64,000 nt of DNA from Pseudomonas fluorescens (GTDB lineage: Bacteria > Pseudomonadota > Gammaproteobacteria > Pseudomonadales > Pseudomonadaceae): positions 72,775 to 136,774 of the forward strand of contig NZ_MSDF01000025.1 in the NCBI RefSeq assembly GCF_002022275.1, read 5' to 3'. The position numbers were made by a program, and so were the translations under genes. This document shows positions 1-8,339 of this stretch, one piece after another; position 1 is the first letter of the stretch, and the number at the start of each line of letters is the position of its first letter. Below the pieces are notes generated by a model that was given only the letters and a program-made list of their open reading frames with translations, was not told where the DNA came from and made no database searches.

Positions 1-402
<402 letters not shown>

Positions 403-406
<4 letters not shown>

Positions 407-1083
407 TTGAAACGCTCCTCCAACACGTAACCCATGCCGCGCACGGTGTGGATCAGCTTGTTGGGATAGTTGTCGTCGACTTTCAGGCGCAAGCGGCGGA
501 TTGCCACTTCGATGATGTTGGTGTCGCTGTCGAAATTCATGTCCCACACCTGGGAGGCAATCAGCGACTTGGGCAGCACCTCGCCCTGGCGGCGCAGCAG
601 CAGTTCCAGCAGGGAGAACTCCTTGGCGGTGAGGTCGATGCGCTGGCCGTCGCGTTCGACGCGGCGGCGGATCAGGTCCAGGCGCAGGTCGGCCAATTGC
701 AGCGCAGTTTCCTGCGGCGCGCTGCTGCCACGGCGCAACAGGCTGCGCACTCGGGCCAGCAGTTCGGAGAAGGCGAAGGGCTTGACCAGATAATCGTCGG
801 CGCCGAGTTCCAGGCCGTGCACACGGTCTTCCACGGCGTCACGGGCGGTGAGGAAGAGCACCGGGATGTCCAGGCCTGCGCCGCGTACCGCCTGGAGGAT
901 TTGCCAGCCATCACGGCCGGGCAACATCACGTCGAGGATCAACAGATCGTAATCGCCGGTCAGCGCCAGATGCTGCCCCGTGCTGCCGTCCGCCACCAGT
1001 TCAGTGGTAAAGCCAGCCTCGGCCAGGCCCTGGCGCAGGTAGTGGCCGGTTTTCGGTTGGTCTTCGACAATCAGCAATTTCAT
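403..1083 (-). CDS. copR: Copper-responsive OmpR-family response regulator
   Basis: The 226-residue protein has a receiver domain (residues 1-115, acidic pair E7/D8, phospho-acceptor D51 in LILDVMLPG, K of the KPF motif) and a C-terminal winged-helix domain typical of the CopR/CusR/CzcR class. The ATG at 1083 opens directly into the receiver strand MKLLIVED and has AAGAGC upstream; longer readings add residues without homology. It precedes and overlaps the sensor kinase, and is divergent from a cupredoxin gene. The same order (cupredoxin, copR, copS next to queF) is known in P. aeruginosa, supporting copper as signal. It is expected to activate the cupredoxin and its own operon through the palindrome at 1149-1163. 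Silver or other metals cannot be excluded. Confidence 0.85.
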
Positions 1084-1148
1084 GGGCAGCTCTTGGCAAC
1101 AGGTGACGAGGGGCTTTATACCGTGGGTATCTGCGCCAGGGCGCAAGC

Positions 1149-1163
1149 TGACAAAGTTGTAAT
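1149..1163. promoter_or_regulatory. Candidate CopR operator (cop box)
   Basis: The sequence TGACAAAGTTGTAAT lies in the 155-bp divergent region between copR and the cupredoxin gene. It fits the TGACA-N4-TGTNAT type of operator described for CopR in Pseudomonas, as I recall that consensus. It is 66 bp upstream of copR and 75 bp upstream of the cupredoxin start, so it could serve both promoters. Binding is inferred. Confidence 0.55.
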
Positions 1164-1238
1164 CTAGCAGTCAGCTGGCTGGCAGCGGCTCGATCTTAGA
1201 GTGCTTCCCAAGCGTGTTACACACTTTGGAGAATAGAA

Positions 1239-1751
1239 ATGGCTTTGCGTAACCCCCTGTTGCTGGCGGCGTGCCTGCTGGCGTTGAGTTTCGATGCGGT
1301 GGCTGATGCGGCCCACACCTATGCGTTCGGCCAGCCGGCGCCGGCGAACAAAGCCACGCGCACCGTGGAAGTGACGTTGCAGGACATTTCCTTTTCGCCC
1401 AAGTCCCTGGACGTCAAAGCCGGTGAGACCGTGCGCTTTGTGCTGGTGAACAAGGGCCAGTTGCTCCACGAATTCAACCTGGGTGACGCGGCGATGCATG
1501 CCGAACACCAGAAGGAAATGTTACAGATGCAGGCCAGCGGCATGCTCACTGCCACCGGCATGGGCCCGATGGACCATGCCGCCATGGGCCATGGCGCGAT
1601 GAAACACGATGACCCCAACAGCGTATTGGTCGAGCCCGGTAAAACCGCCGAGTTGACCTGGACGTTTACCAAGGCCACAGGCCTGGAGTTTGCCTGCAAC
1701 ATTCCCGGGCATTATCAGGCGGGGATGGTCGGTAAGCTGACCGTTGAGTGA
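1239..1751 (+). CDS. Periplasmic cupredoxin-domain copper-binding protein
   Basis: The protein has 170 residues. A signal peptide (LLLAACLLALSFDAVADA) is followed by a plastocyanin-like domain. The type-1 copper ligands are visible: H in LLHEFNLG, then C, H and M in FACNIPGHYQAGM at the C-terminus. A Met/His-rich insertion (about residues 88-125, repeated MxxM, HAAM, HGAM motifs) suggests extra copper(I) sites. It lies divergent from copR/copS with the cop-box-like palindrome between them, so it is probably copper-induced and binds or carries periplasmic copper. GGAGAA precedes the ATG. It differs from azurin by the Met-rich loop; electron transfer is possible but not indicated. Confidence 0.85.
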   Translation: MALRNPLLLAACLLALSFDAVADAAHTYAFGQPAPANKATRTVEVTLQDISFSPKSLDVKAGETVRFVLVNKGQLLHEFNLGDAAMHAEHQKEMLQMQASGMLTATGMGPMDHAAMGHGAMKHDDPNSVLVEPGKTAELTWTFTKATGLEFACNIPGHYQAGMVGKLTVE

Positions 1752-1817
1752 GGCGATTCTTAAGGGCGGGGGCAAAGGCTGGTAGACTGGCGCGGTTTAT
1801 TTAGCCAGGTTTCCGCC

Positions 1818-2648
1818 ATGCATCCCGCAGCCGAACATTCGCCGCTGGGCAAGTCCAGTGAATACATCTCCACTTACACCCCATCGTTGCTGTTCCCGAT
1901 TCCGCGCGCCGCCAAGTGGGCCGAGCTGGGCCTGAGCGCCGAGACCCTGCCTTACAAGGGCGTGGATTTCTGGAACTGTTTCGAACTGTCCTGGCTGCTG
2001 CCGTCGGGCAAGCCGGTGGTGGCCATCGGTGAATTCAGCATTCCGGCCGACTCGCCGAACATCATCGAGTCCAAGTCCTTCAAGTTGTACCTCAACTCGC
2101 TGAACCAGACCGCGTTTGCCGATACGGCAAGCCTGGAAGCGACCCTGCGCACCGACCTCAGTGCTGCCGCCGGCAGGCCTGTCACCGTGCGTATCCGCAG
2201 CCTGGCGGAGATCGAGGCGGACGGCGTGATGGCGTTGCCGGGTACGTGCATTGATGACCTGGATATCAGCGTCAGCAACTACGAGCACCCGCGCCCGGAA
2301 CTGCTGCGTTGCGATGATTCGCGTGTGGTGGAGGATAGCGTGCACAGCCACCTGCTCAAATCCAATTGCCCGGTCACCAGCCAGCCGGATTGGGGCAGTG
2401 TGGTGGTGGAGTACCGTGGGCATGCGCTGGATCACGCGAGCTTGCTGGAATATATCGTGAGCTTTCGCCAGCATTCGGATTTTCATGAACAGTGTGTGGA
2501 GCGGATTTTTCTCGACCTGCAGCGGTTGCTCAAGCCGGAGAAATTGACCGTGTATGCGCGGTATGTGCGCCGCGGTGGGCTGGATATCAACCCGTATCGC
2601 AGTACTGAAGATGTGGCGTTCCACAACGTGCGCCTGGCCCGTCAGTAG
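1818..2648 (+). CDS. queF: NADPH-dependent 7-cyano-7-deazaguanine reductase QueF
   Basis: QueF reduces preQ0 to preQ1 in the cytoplasm, the step before insertion into tRNA on the way to queuosine. The 276-residue length is that of the long, two-lobed (YqcD/E. coli type) QueF. The QueF substrate-binding motif ESKSFKLYL and the catalytic cysteine in LLKSNCPVTSQPDW are present, as is the Glu-His segment near FRQHSDFHEQC. The ATG at 1818 has AGGT upstream. It follows the cupredoxin gene after a short gap with no clear terminator. A preQ1 riboswitch was looked for and not recognised in the 66-bp leader. Confidence 0.95.
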   Translation: MHPAAEHSPLGKSSEYISTYTPSLLFPIPRAAKWAELGLSAETLPYKGVDFWNCFELSWLLPSGKPVVAIGEFSIPADSPNIIESKSFKLYLNSLNQTAFADTASLEATLRTDLSAAAGRPVTVRIRSLAEIEADGVMALPGTCIDDLDISVSNYEHPRPELLRCDDSRVVEDSVHSHLLKSNCPVTSQPDWGSVVVEYRGHALDHASLLEYIVSFRQHSDFHEQCVERIFLDLQRLLKPEKLTVYARYVRRGGLDINPYRSTEDVAFHNVRLARQ

Positions 2649-2662
2649 CCATCACCCAAATT

Positions 2663-2757
2663 AAATGTGGGAGCGGGCTTGCTCGCGAATGCGGTGTGTC
2701 AGTTAAGAATCTATCGACTGACACACTGCATTCGCGAGCAAGCCCGCTCCCACATTT
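2663..2757. repeat. REP palindrome pair (long hairpin), GCGGGCTTGCTCGCGAA subtype
   Basis: Two inverted arms of 41 nt start with AAATGTGGGAGCGGGCTTGC and differ at only one position, separated by a 13-nt loop. They form a very long potential stem just after queF, between convergent genes queF and the DUF4404 gene. This is a Pseudomonas REP doublet; it may also stop transcription from both sides. Confidence 0.9.
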
Positions 2758-2784
2758 GGGTTTTGTGTTTGCTTGGGATTTGGA

Positions 2785-3051
2785 TCAGATCCCGATATTG
2801 CCCAAGGTGATCATGATATTGCGCAATGTCCCGGAAATGACCGGGTGCTCATCGTCGAACTCAATGGCTGCCTTATTCACATCGTCGGAGATGCTGGGTG
2901 TTTGAGTGGCCGGCTCAAGTTCAAGTTGCAGTTCAAACTTGGCAATCAAGGCTTCCAGCGCTTCACGTTTTTCTTCCGAAAGCGGCGGTTCCTGTTGCAA
3001 CTGCCCGCGCAGAATCTCGACCTGTTCTTCCAGTTTTTTGCGATCAGGCAT
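2785..3051 (-). CDS. DUF4404 family protein
   Basis: This is a small cytoplasmic protein of 88 residues with an N-terminal predicted coiled coil (KKLEEQVEILRGQLQQ, charged heptads) and a conserved C-terminal part ending LRNIMITLGNIGI. It matches my memory of the DUF4404 family, found beside queF in Pseudomonas. No function is known. The start at 3051 (ATG with AAGGAAA upstream) gives the family's usual length. It is convergent with queF across the REP hairpin. Confidence 0.75.
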   Translation of the reverse strand: MPDRKKLEEQVEILRGQLQQEPPLSEEKREALEALIAKFELQLELEPATQTPSISDDVNKAAIEFDDEHPVISGTLRNIMITLGNIGI

Positions 3052-3161
3052 GACGTGTTTCCTTTTATCGATAGGCACTGGCATAGACCACGGCACGCCG
3101 CGAAAGGTCTACGAGCTGACCTGTAGATTAATCCACCGGCGCGCTCAGTGCATGATCTCTA

Positions 3162-3770
3162 TCAGGGCTTCTCGCCTTTAAGCTGGCGCAGGCTGATATC
3201 CGCCAGGCACGTGCCCAGCTCGCCGAGGTGGTCGATCACCGAGTGCACACCCAACCCATACAGCGCCACCGTGGCTTTGCCGCGCTTATGTTCGCGTTGC
3301 TGCTCGGTCAGCGCCTGCCACGCCTCAGGCGCCAGGCCGCACAGCGAGCCGCAAGAGGCGAGGCCGATGGTCCACATCCCGGCATTCAGGCCGGCTTGCA
3401 GCAGGCGCGGCTCGCCGCTGACCAATACGCAGCCTTCCAGGCGTTCGATGTTCAATTCCATCAAGGCCTGCCAGCAGGCATGGGGCGCCGGCCAGCGGAT
3501 GGAGGAGGGTGAGGCGGCCTTTAGCCAGTCCGGCAGGACGGCGGCCAGCGGGGTGGTGACGGAAACGGGGAGTTCATCCAGCCAGGCGCAGGGCACGCCC
3601 TGGTCCTTGAGGCTGCGTAAAATTTTCAGCGCGCCGGGGGTGGCTTGGGCGTCGGGGGAAGGTGAGTCGGTGCGCGCCCGGGAACCGAAATCCACCAGGC
3701 AGCCACTCAGGCCAAACAGCACAGCAGTCAAAGCGGGGGCGCTGGCGACGGCAATTTCGGCGTTAGGCAT
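3162..3770 (-). CDS. Degenerate HAD-superfamily protein related to phosphonoacetaldehyde hydrolase
   Basis: The 202-residue protein keeps the outline of a PhnX-type HAD fold: a first strand and loop reading VLFGLSGCLVDFGSRA (compare the VDFGS of PhnX), a later strand ending in LVSGEP, and the VWxIGLASCG-like segment. The nucleophile aspartate of HAD enzymes is replaced by glycine (F-G-L-S), and the cap region that should carry the Schiff-base lysine is missing or very short. It is therefore unlikely to cleave phosphonates. A PhnX-related protein is known at this place in other pseudomonads, so it appears to be retained. Its role is unknown, possibly structural or regulatory. It stands alone, divergent from mlaA. 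Confidence 0.7.
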   Translation of the reverse strand: MPNAEIAVASAPALTAVLFGLSGCLVDFGSRARTDSPSPDAQATPGALKILRSLKDQGVPCAWLDELPVSVTTPLAAVLPDWLKAASPSSIRWPAPHACWQALMELNIERLEGCVLVSGEPRLLQAGLNAGMWTIGLASCGSLCGLAPEAWQALTEQQREHKRGKATVALYGLGVHSVIDHLGELGTCLADISLRQLKGEKP

Positions 3771-3966
3771 CTCGACATCCCTGAAATAGCTCTGACGCTA
3801 TATCGCCAGGATGACAGGCGCATGACACCTACAGGTAATTGTAGGAATTTTGTGCATTTTGCATCTGACGTTTCCTACTGGCTGCCTAATTTGACACTTC
3901 CGTCATATACTCACGTTCTTATTCAGGGCATAGCGCCCATGACAGACCATTCTAGGAGCCAAAGCT

Positions 3967-4656
3967 ATGCGCTGGAGCCACTACTTCGCTCAGCTATCTG
4001 TGTGTGCCACCGTCCTGCTGGCGCCGTTCGCCGCCCAGGCCGCGTCTGAAGATGATCCATGGGAAAGCGTCAACCGCCCGATCTTCACCTTCAACGACAC
4101 CGTTGATACCTACGCCCTCAAGCCATTGGCCCAAGGCTATCAGTTCGTCACCCCGCAATTCGTGCAGGACGGCGTACACAACTTCTTCCGCAACATCGGC
4201 GACGTCGGCAACTTTGCCAACGACGTGTTGCAGCTCAAGCCGCACGCGGCTGGCGTCGACACCGCGCGCCTGCTGGTGAACACCACCTTCGGCGTGCTGG
4301 GCTTTATTGATGTCGGCACCAAAATGGGCCTCAAGCGCAATGACGAAGACTTCGGCCAAACCCTCGGTTACTGGGGCGTCGGCAGCGGTCCTTACGTGAT
4401 GCTGCCGTTGCTCGGCCCAAGCACCCTGCGTGATGCGCCGTCCAAATACGTCGACAGCTACACCCAACCGTACCGTTACATGAACGATATCGGCTGGCGC
4501 AACAGCACCTTCGGCCTGAACATCGTCGACACCCGTGCCAGCCTGCTCGACAGCGAGAAGCTGATCACTGGCGACAAATACACCTTTATCCGTAACGCTT
4601 ACCTGCAGAACCGTGAGTTCAAGGTCAAAGACGGCAAGGTTGTAGACGACTTTTAA
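3967..4656 (+). CDS. mlaA: MlaA (VacJ) family outer-membrane lipid-asymmetry protein
   Basis: MlaA removes misplaced phospholipids from the outer leaflet of the outer membrane and passes them to MlaC. The 229-residue protein contains the family start DPWESVNRPIFTFNDTVD and the core RNIGDVGNFANDVLQ and GLGRNDEDFGQTLGYWGV-like segments. The signal peptide ends AAQAAS and looks like a signal peptidase I site; no lipobox cysteine follows, unlike the E. coli lipoprotein. The ATG at 3967 has AGGAG upstream. The gene is monocistronic and ends in a strong terminator. Confidence 0.9.
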   Translation: MRWSHYFAQLSVCATVLLAPFAAQAASEDDPWESVNRPIFTFNDTVDTYALKPLAQGYQFVTPQFVQDGVHNFFRNIGDVGNFANDVLQLKPHAAGVDTARLLVNTTFGVLGFIDVGTKMGLKRNDEDFGQTLGYWGVGSGPYVMLPLLGPSTLRDAPSKYVDSYTQPYRYMNDIGWRNSTFGLNIVDTRASLLDSEKLITGDKYTFIRNAYLQNREFKVKDGKVVDDF

Positions 4657-4675
4657 GCCGTGACGTTTTGAAATG

Positions 4676-4706
4676 AAAAAAGGCGACCTCAGGGTCGCCT
4701 TTTTTA
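4676..4706 (+). terminator. Rho-independent terminator after mlaA (bidirectional)
   Basis: A GGCGACC/GGTCGCC stem is flanked by A6 on the left and T6 on the right, so it can act for mlaA on the plus strand and for the PilZ gene on the minus strand. Confidence 0.9.
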
Positions 4707-4719
4707 TGCGTGCGATTTT

Positions 4720-5016
4720 TTAGTGCATTTTCAAGATCTTGAGGCCCAGGTGCTGACGCTCGCCTTCGTTCCTGGCCCACACCACCTCGGTGTCTGCCTC
4801 GAGGCCGGCGAGGGCGGCGTGTTCGGAGTCGATGCGCACCGTCAGTGCGTCGCCCACCTGAAACTGGCGCGGTGCTTCAACCTGCATGCCGGAGCTGGAA
4901 AGGTCCACGCAAACCCCCGCAATCTCTTGCCCGGCGTGGATCAGCGACACATCGGCATCCACGCGCATGCGGATGAAATCGCGTTTTTCGGCGTAGTCGC
5001 GCTCATGTTCGCTCAT
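4720..5016 (-). CDS. PilZ domain c-di-GMP-binding protein
   Basis: This is a single-domain PilZ protein of 98 residues. Both c-di-GMP-binding motifs are present: RxxxR as RDFIR near residues 13-17 and (D/N)xSxxG as DLSSSG near residues 39-44. It has no output domain, so it probably acts by contact with a partner. The ATG at 5016 has GAGG at proper distance; readings from 5025 or 5031 would overlap that ribosome site. It sits between mlaA (convergent) and rssB (divergent), the same place as in P. aeruginosa. The regulated process cannot be read from sequence. Confidence 0.85.
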   Translation of the reverse strand: MSEHERDYAEKRDFIRMRVDADVSLIHAGQEIAGVCVDLSSSGMQVEAPRQFQVGDALTVRIDSEHAALAGLEADTEVVWARNEGERQHLGLKILKMH

Positions 5017-5121
5017 CGGTTCCATCCTCACTTTGTGTTGTGGTTGTGTCTGTTCTTATAACTCCCGGTGATTTGCGGTGTAAAGACGCCCGGCGACCAT
5101 CGGCATGAGCTTGAAACCCCT

Positions 5122-5140
5122 GACGGATGGGAGTACCGTC
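5122..5140 (+). other. Small hairpin with GGGA loop in the rssB leader
   Basis: In the 276-bp region before rssB, GACGG and CCGTC form a perfect 5-bp stem around the loop ATGGGAGTA. GGA in a short hairpin loop is the kind of site bound by RsmA/RsmE (CsrA). The rest of the leader (5060-5290) is rich in short inverted repeats, and no Shine-Dalgarno is evident before the rssB ATG. The hairpin is seen; RsmA binding is a guess. Confidence 0.3.
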
Positions 5141-5292
5141 TGCGCCTTAGAAGGGCACCTCTGCTTTACCGTTGTGCGTAGGCCAAAAGCCCGCGCTTTG
5201 TAGGACAGAGAGGCTAGAAAGCGAATCCAGTACGTGAGCCCGGCCATTGCCGAGCCGCCTACGCCAACCTAATTCTGGCGCCGTTTGCCCAC

Positions 5293-6474
5293 ATGCAAAA
5301 AACCAGTGCCACGCTGCTGATAATCGATGACGACGAAGTAGTGCGCGCGAGCCTCGCGGCCTATTTGGAAGACAGTGGCTTCAGCGTCCTGCAGGCCAGC
5401 AATGGCCAACAGGGTCTCCAGGTATTCGAGCGCGACAAGCCCGACCTTGTGATCTGCGACTTGCGCATGCCCCAGATGGGCGGCCTTGAGCTGATTCGCC
5501 AGGTGACCGAGCTCGCCCCGCAGACGCCGGTGATTGTCGTGTCCGGTGCCGGTGTGATGAACGATGCCGTCGAGGCCCTGCGCCTGGGCGCCGCCGACTA
5601 CCTGATCAAGCCCCTGGAAGACCTGGCCGTGCTGGAGCACTCCGTGCGCCGCGCGCTGGACCGTGCACGCCTGCTGGTTGAAAACCAGCGTTACCGCGAA
5701 AAGCTCGAAACCGCCAACCGCGACCTCGAAGCCAGCCTCAACCTGCTCCAGGAAGACCAGAACGCCGGTCGCCAGGTGCAGATGAACATGCTGCCGGTCA
5801 ACCCGTGGACGGTCGACGAGTTCAAGTTCGCGCACCAGATCATCCCGTCGTTGTACCTGTCGGGTGATTTTGTCGATTATTTCCGCGTCGACGAGCGCCG
5901 CGTAGCGTTCTACCTGGCCGACGTCTCCGGCCACGGCGCTTCATCTGCTTTTGTCACCGTGTTGTTGAAATTCATGACCACACGGCTGTTGTTTGAATCC
6001 AAGCGTAATGGCACCTTGCCGGAGTTCACCCCCTCCGAGGTGCTGGGCCACATCAACCGGGGCTTGATCAGCTGCAAACTGGGCAAGCACGTAACGATGG
6101 TCGGCGGCGTGATTGATGAAGAAACCGGTCTTTTGACCTACAGCATCGGCGGTCATCTGCCGATGCCGGTTTTATACACTCCAGACAGTGTGCGCTATCT
6201 GGAAGGGCGTGGTTTGCCGGTGGGCTTGTTCAATGAGGCCACCTACGAAGACCACATCCTGGAATTGCCGCCGACGTTCAGCCTTACGCTGATGTCCGAC
6301 GGTATCCTGGACCTTCTGACAGAGCCTACACTCAAAGAGAAAGAAGCTGCCTTGCCCCAAAAGGTCAAGTCAGCGGGCGGCAGCCTGGATGGCCTGCGGC
6401 AGGTTTTTGGATTGGCCACGCTAGGGGAGATGCCGGATGATATCGCCCTATTGGTGTTGAGCAGGAATCTTTGA
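5293..6474 (+). CDS. rssB: Response regulator RssB with PP2C-type phosphatase output
   Basis: The 393-residue protein has a receiver domain (D12-D14, phospho-acceptor D56 in VICDLRMP, K in LIKPLED), a linker helix (about 125-160) and a SpoIIE/PP2C-like phosphatase domain with DVSGHG (about residue 213) and MSDGILDLL metal-site motifs. In enterobacteria RssB delivers sigma-S to ClpXP; the Pseudomonas form keeps a phosphatase-like domain and is paired with an anti-sigma antagonist. Here rssC follows with overlapping stop/start, so RssB probably controls RssC phosphorylation as well as RpoS stability. The start context lacks a visible Shine-Dalgarno. Confidence 0.85.
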   Translation: MQKTSATLLIIDDDEVVRASLAAYLEDSGFSVLQASNGQQGLQVFERDKPDLVICDLRMPQMGGLELIRQVTELAPQTPVIVVSGAGVMNDAVEALRLGAADYLIKPLEDLAVLEHSVRRALDRARLLVENQRYREKLETANRDLEASLNLLQEDQNAGRQVQMNMLPVNPWTVDEFKFAHQIIPSLYLSGDFVDYFRVDERRVAFYLADVSGHGASSAFVTVLLKFMTTRLLFESKRNGTLPEFTPSEVLGHINRGLISCKLGKHVTMVGGVIDEETGLLTYSIGGHLPMPVLYTPDSVRYLEGRGLPVGLFNEATYEDHILELPPTFSLTLMSDGILDLLTEPTLKEKEAALPQKVKSAGGSLDGLRQVFGLATLGEMPDDIALLVLSRNL

Positions 6475-6956
6475 TGAGTACCGGAAGAATCCAATTCGCC
6501 GAGCAAGACGGGACCTTCGTCCTGAAGTTTGTCGGTGAAGTGCGCCTGACCTTGTGTTCAGCGCTGGATGCGACGATTGAGCGGATCTTCACAGCGCTGA
6601 ACTTCTCGGCGATCGTGATCGATCTGACCGAAACCCGCAGCATCGATAGCACCACCCTTGGGCTGTTGGCCAAGTTGTCCATTCTGTCTCGGCAGAAGGT
6701 CGGCCTGTTGCCGACGGTTGTCACCACCCACGAAGACATCACCCGTCTGTTGCAATCCATGGGTTTTGACCAGGTGTTTAACATCGTTGACCGCCCGATC
6801 CCCTGCCCGGAATGCCTGACCGATCTGCCTTCCCAGGACCAGTCCGAAGAAGTGGTACGGGTCAAGGTGCTGGAGGCGCACAAGATCCTGATGGGGCTGA
6901 ATGAGTCCAATCGTGAAGCGTTTCACGACCTTGTGAATGCTCTCGAGCGCCACTGA
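6474..6956 (+). CDS. rssC: STAS-domain anti-sigma factor antagonist RssC
   Basis: The 160-residue protein has a STAS domain (residues 1-105) with the phosphorylatable serine region in TRSIDSTTLG, followed by a tail with a CPEC cysteine pair (about residue 110) and a charged helix. Family members are switched by serine phosphorylation and are dephosphorylated by PP2C phosphatases such as the one encoded just upstream. The ATG at 6474 shares its first base with the rssB TGA, and CAGGAA lies upstream, so translation is coupled. The order rssB-rssC is known in other pseudomonads. Confidence 0.8.
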   Translation: MSTGRIQFAEQDGTFVLKFVGEVRLTLCSALDATIERIFTALNFSAIVIDLTETRSIDSTTLGLLAKLSILSRQKVGLLPTVVTTHEDITRLLQSMGFDQVFNIVDRPIPCPECLTDLPSQDQSEEVVRVKVLEAHKILMGLNESNREAFHDLVNALERH

Positions 6957-6983
6957 TTCATTAACTGTTGGAACACAGTCAAA

Positions 6984-7071
6984 TGTGGGAGCTGGCTTGC
7001 CTGCGATAGCGGTATGCCAGCCACCTATTCAATATTGACCCACCGCTATCGCAGGCAAGCCAGCTCCCACA
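6984..7071. repeat. REP palindrome pair, GCTGGCTTGCCTGCGATAGC subtype
   Basis: Inverted arms TGTGGGAGCTGGCTTGCCTG and their complement are separated by about 35 nt, between rssC and the tal terminator. It is the second of the two REP subtypes in the window. Confidence 0.9.
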
Positions 7072-7106
7072 CTTTCAACGGTGACCGGCTTGAGATCAGC
7101 GACCAC

Positions 7107-7143
7107 AAAAAAGGGCGGCACCCGCAAGGGTGCCGCCCTTTTT
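7107..7143 (-). terminator. Rho-independent terminator between rssC and tal
   Basis: A strong GGGCGGCACCC/GGGTGCCGCCC stem with a 5-nt loop has A tracts on the left and T tracts on the right, so it can terminate tal on the minus strand and rssC on the plus strand. Confidence 0.9.
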
Positions 7144-7156
7144 GCTACCGCCTGCC

Positions 7157-8083
7157 TTACAACTTGGCAGTCAACAGCGCCTCCAGCTTCTCCTGGTCCC
7201 GAGCAAACTGACGAATCCCCTCCGCCAGCTTCTCAGTCGCCATCGCGTCCTCGTTGGACTCCCAACGGAACTGCGCTTCCGTCAAATGCACCCGCGCTTC
7301 ACCGGCGTGGCCTGGAGCCAGTTTGCGCTCCAGCTTGCCTTCATCCGCCGCCAGCTTCTCCAGCAGGTCCGGGCTGATGGTCAGGCGATCACACCCGGCC
7401 AGCTCTTCGATCTGGCTCAGGTTACGGAAGCTCGCACCCATCACCACGGTCTTGTAGCCATTGGCCTTGTAGTAGTTGTAGATGCGCGTCACCGACTGCA
7501 CACCCGGGTCATCGGAACCGGTGTAGTCGTTGCCGTTGGCCTTCTTGTACCAGTCGTAGATGCGGCCCACGAACGGCGAAATCAGGAACACGCCCGCTTC
7601 AGCACAGGCCACGGCCTGGGCAAACGAGAACAGCAGGGTCAGGTTGGTCTGGATGCCTTCTTTTTCCAGCTTCTCCGCCGCGCGGATGCCTTCCCAGGTG
7701 GAGGCGATCTTGATCAGTACGCGGTCGCGGCCAACGCCGGCTTTGTCGTACAGGTCGATCAGACGGTGCGCACGCTTGAGAATGGCGGCTTCGTCGAACG
7801 ACAGGCGGGCATCCACCTCAGTGGAAATGCGGCCCGGTACTACTTTGAGGATTTCTTGACCTACCGCCACCGCAAAACGGTCGCTGGCCAGGCCTACGTC
7901 ACCGTTGCAGTCCTTCACGGCCTCGTCCAGCAGCTTGGCGTATCCTGGGATCGAAGCGGCCTTGAGCAGCAGGGAAGGGTTGGTGGTGGCGTCTTGTGGC
8001 TTGAGCTTGGCGAGGGTGGAAAAATCGCCGGTATCGGCTACGACGGTGGTGAATTGCTTGAGTTGTTCCAGCTTGGAAGTCAT
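7157..8083 (-). CDS. tal: Transaldolase
   Basis: Transaldolase moves a dihydroxyacetone unit between sugar phosphates in the non-oxidative pentose phosphate pathway. The 308 residues correspond to the TalB-type length. The Schiff-base lysine lies in VLIKIASTWEGIRAA, the N-terminal DATTNPSLLLKA and the NLTLLFSFAQA segments are intact. The start at 8083 gives MTSKLEQLKQFT, the family N-terminus. The gene ends just before the shared terminator. Downstream dusA, its usual neighbour in Pseudomonas, has been displaced by a three-gene insertion. Confidence 0.95.
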   Translation of the reverse strand: MTSKLEQLKQFTTVVADTGDFSTLAKLKPQDATTNPSLLLKAASIPGYAKLLDEAVKDCNGDVGLASDRFAVAVGQEILKVVPGRISTEVDARLSFDEAAILKRAHRLIDLYDKAGVGRDRVLIKIASTWEGIRAAEKLEKEGIQTNLTLLFSFAQAVACAEAGVFLISPFVGRIYDWYKKANGNDYTGSDDPGVQSVTRIYNYYKANGYKTVVMGASFRNLSQIEELAGCDRLTISPDLLEKLAADEGKLERKLAPGHAGEARVHLTEAQFRWESNEDAMATEKLAEGIRQFARDQEKLEALLTAKL

Positions 8084-8276
8084 GGGCGTGCTCTGTCCTG
8101 TGGGTCTGATGACATTACCCGAGCGCCGACAGGCGCTCAAGGGCGCAAATGCGTTCGATCGTTTGCGAGGGCAACATCCTGAAAACAGCCGTTTGAAACA
8201 CCGGCCTACCTGCTCAATAGGAGGCCAATTCGGCCAGCAGGTTCAACCCAACTGCCACCCAGCCAACGCCATCCCC

Positions 8277-8307
8277 TGTGGGAGCTGGCTTGCTTGCGAT
8301 AGCGCCA
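8277..8307. repeat. Single REP element
   Basis: One unpaired copy of the TGTGGGAGCTGGCTTGC type (variant CTTGCGATAGCGCC) lies between tal and the MFS gene. The opposing arm is not found nearby. Confidence 0.75.
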
Positions 8308-8339
8308 GCAGCATCACCGCTGCAATCACAGGGACTGAG

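Noticed and set aside
3880..3925. TTGACA ... TATACT promoter before mlaA
   Set aside because: Both hexamers are present but only 9 bp apart, too close for a sigma-70 promoter.
5056..5247. Minus-strand 63-codon frame in the rssB leader
   Set aside because: It spans the structured leader and has no homology or start context; the stretch is better explained as regulatory RNA or plain leader.
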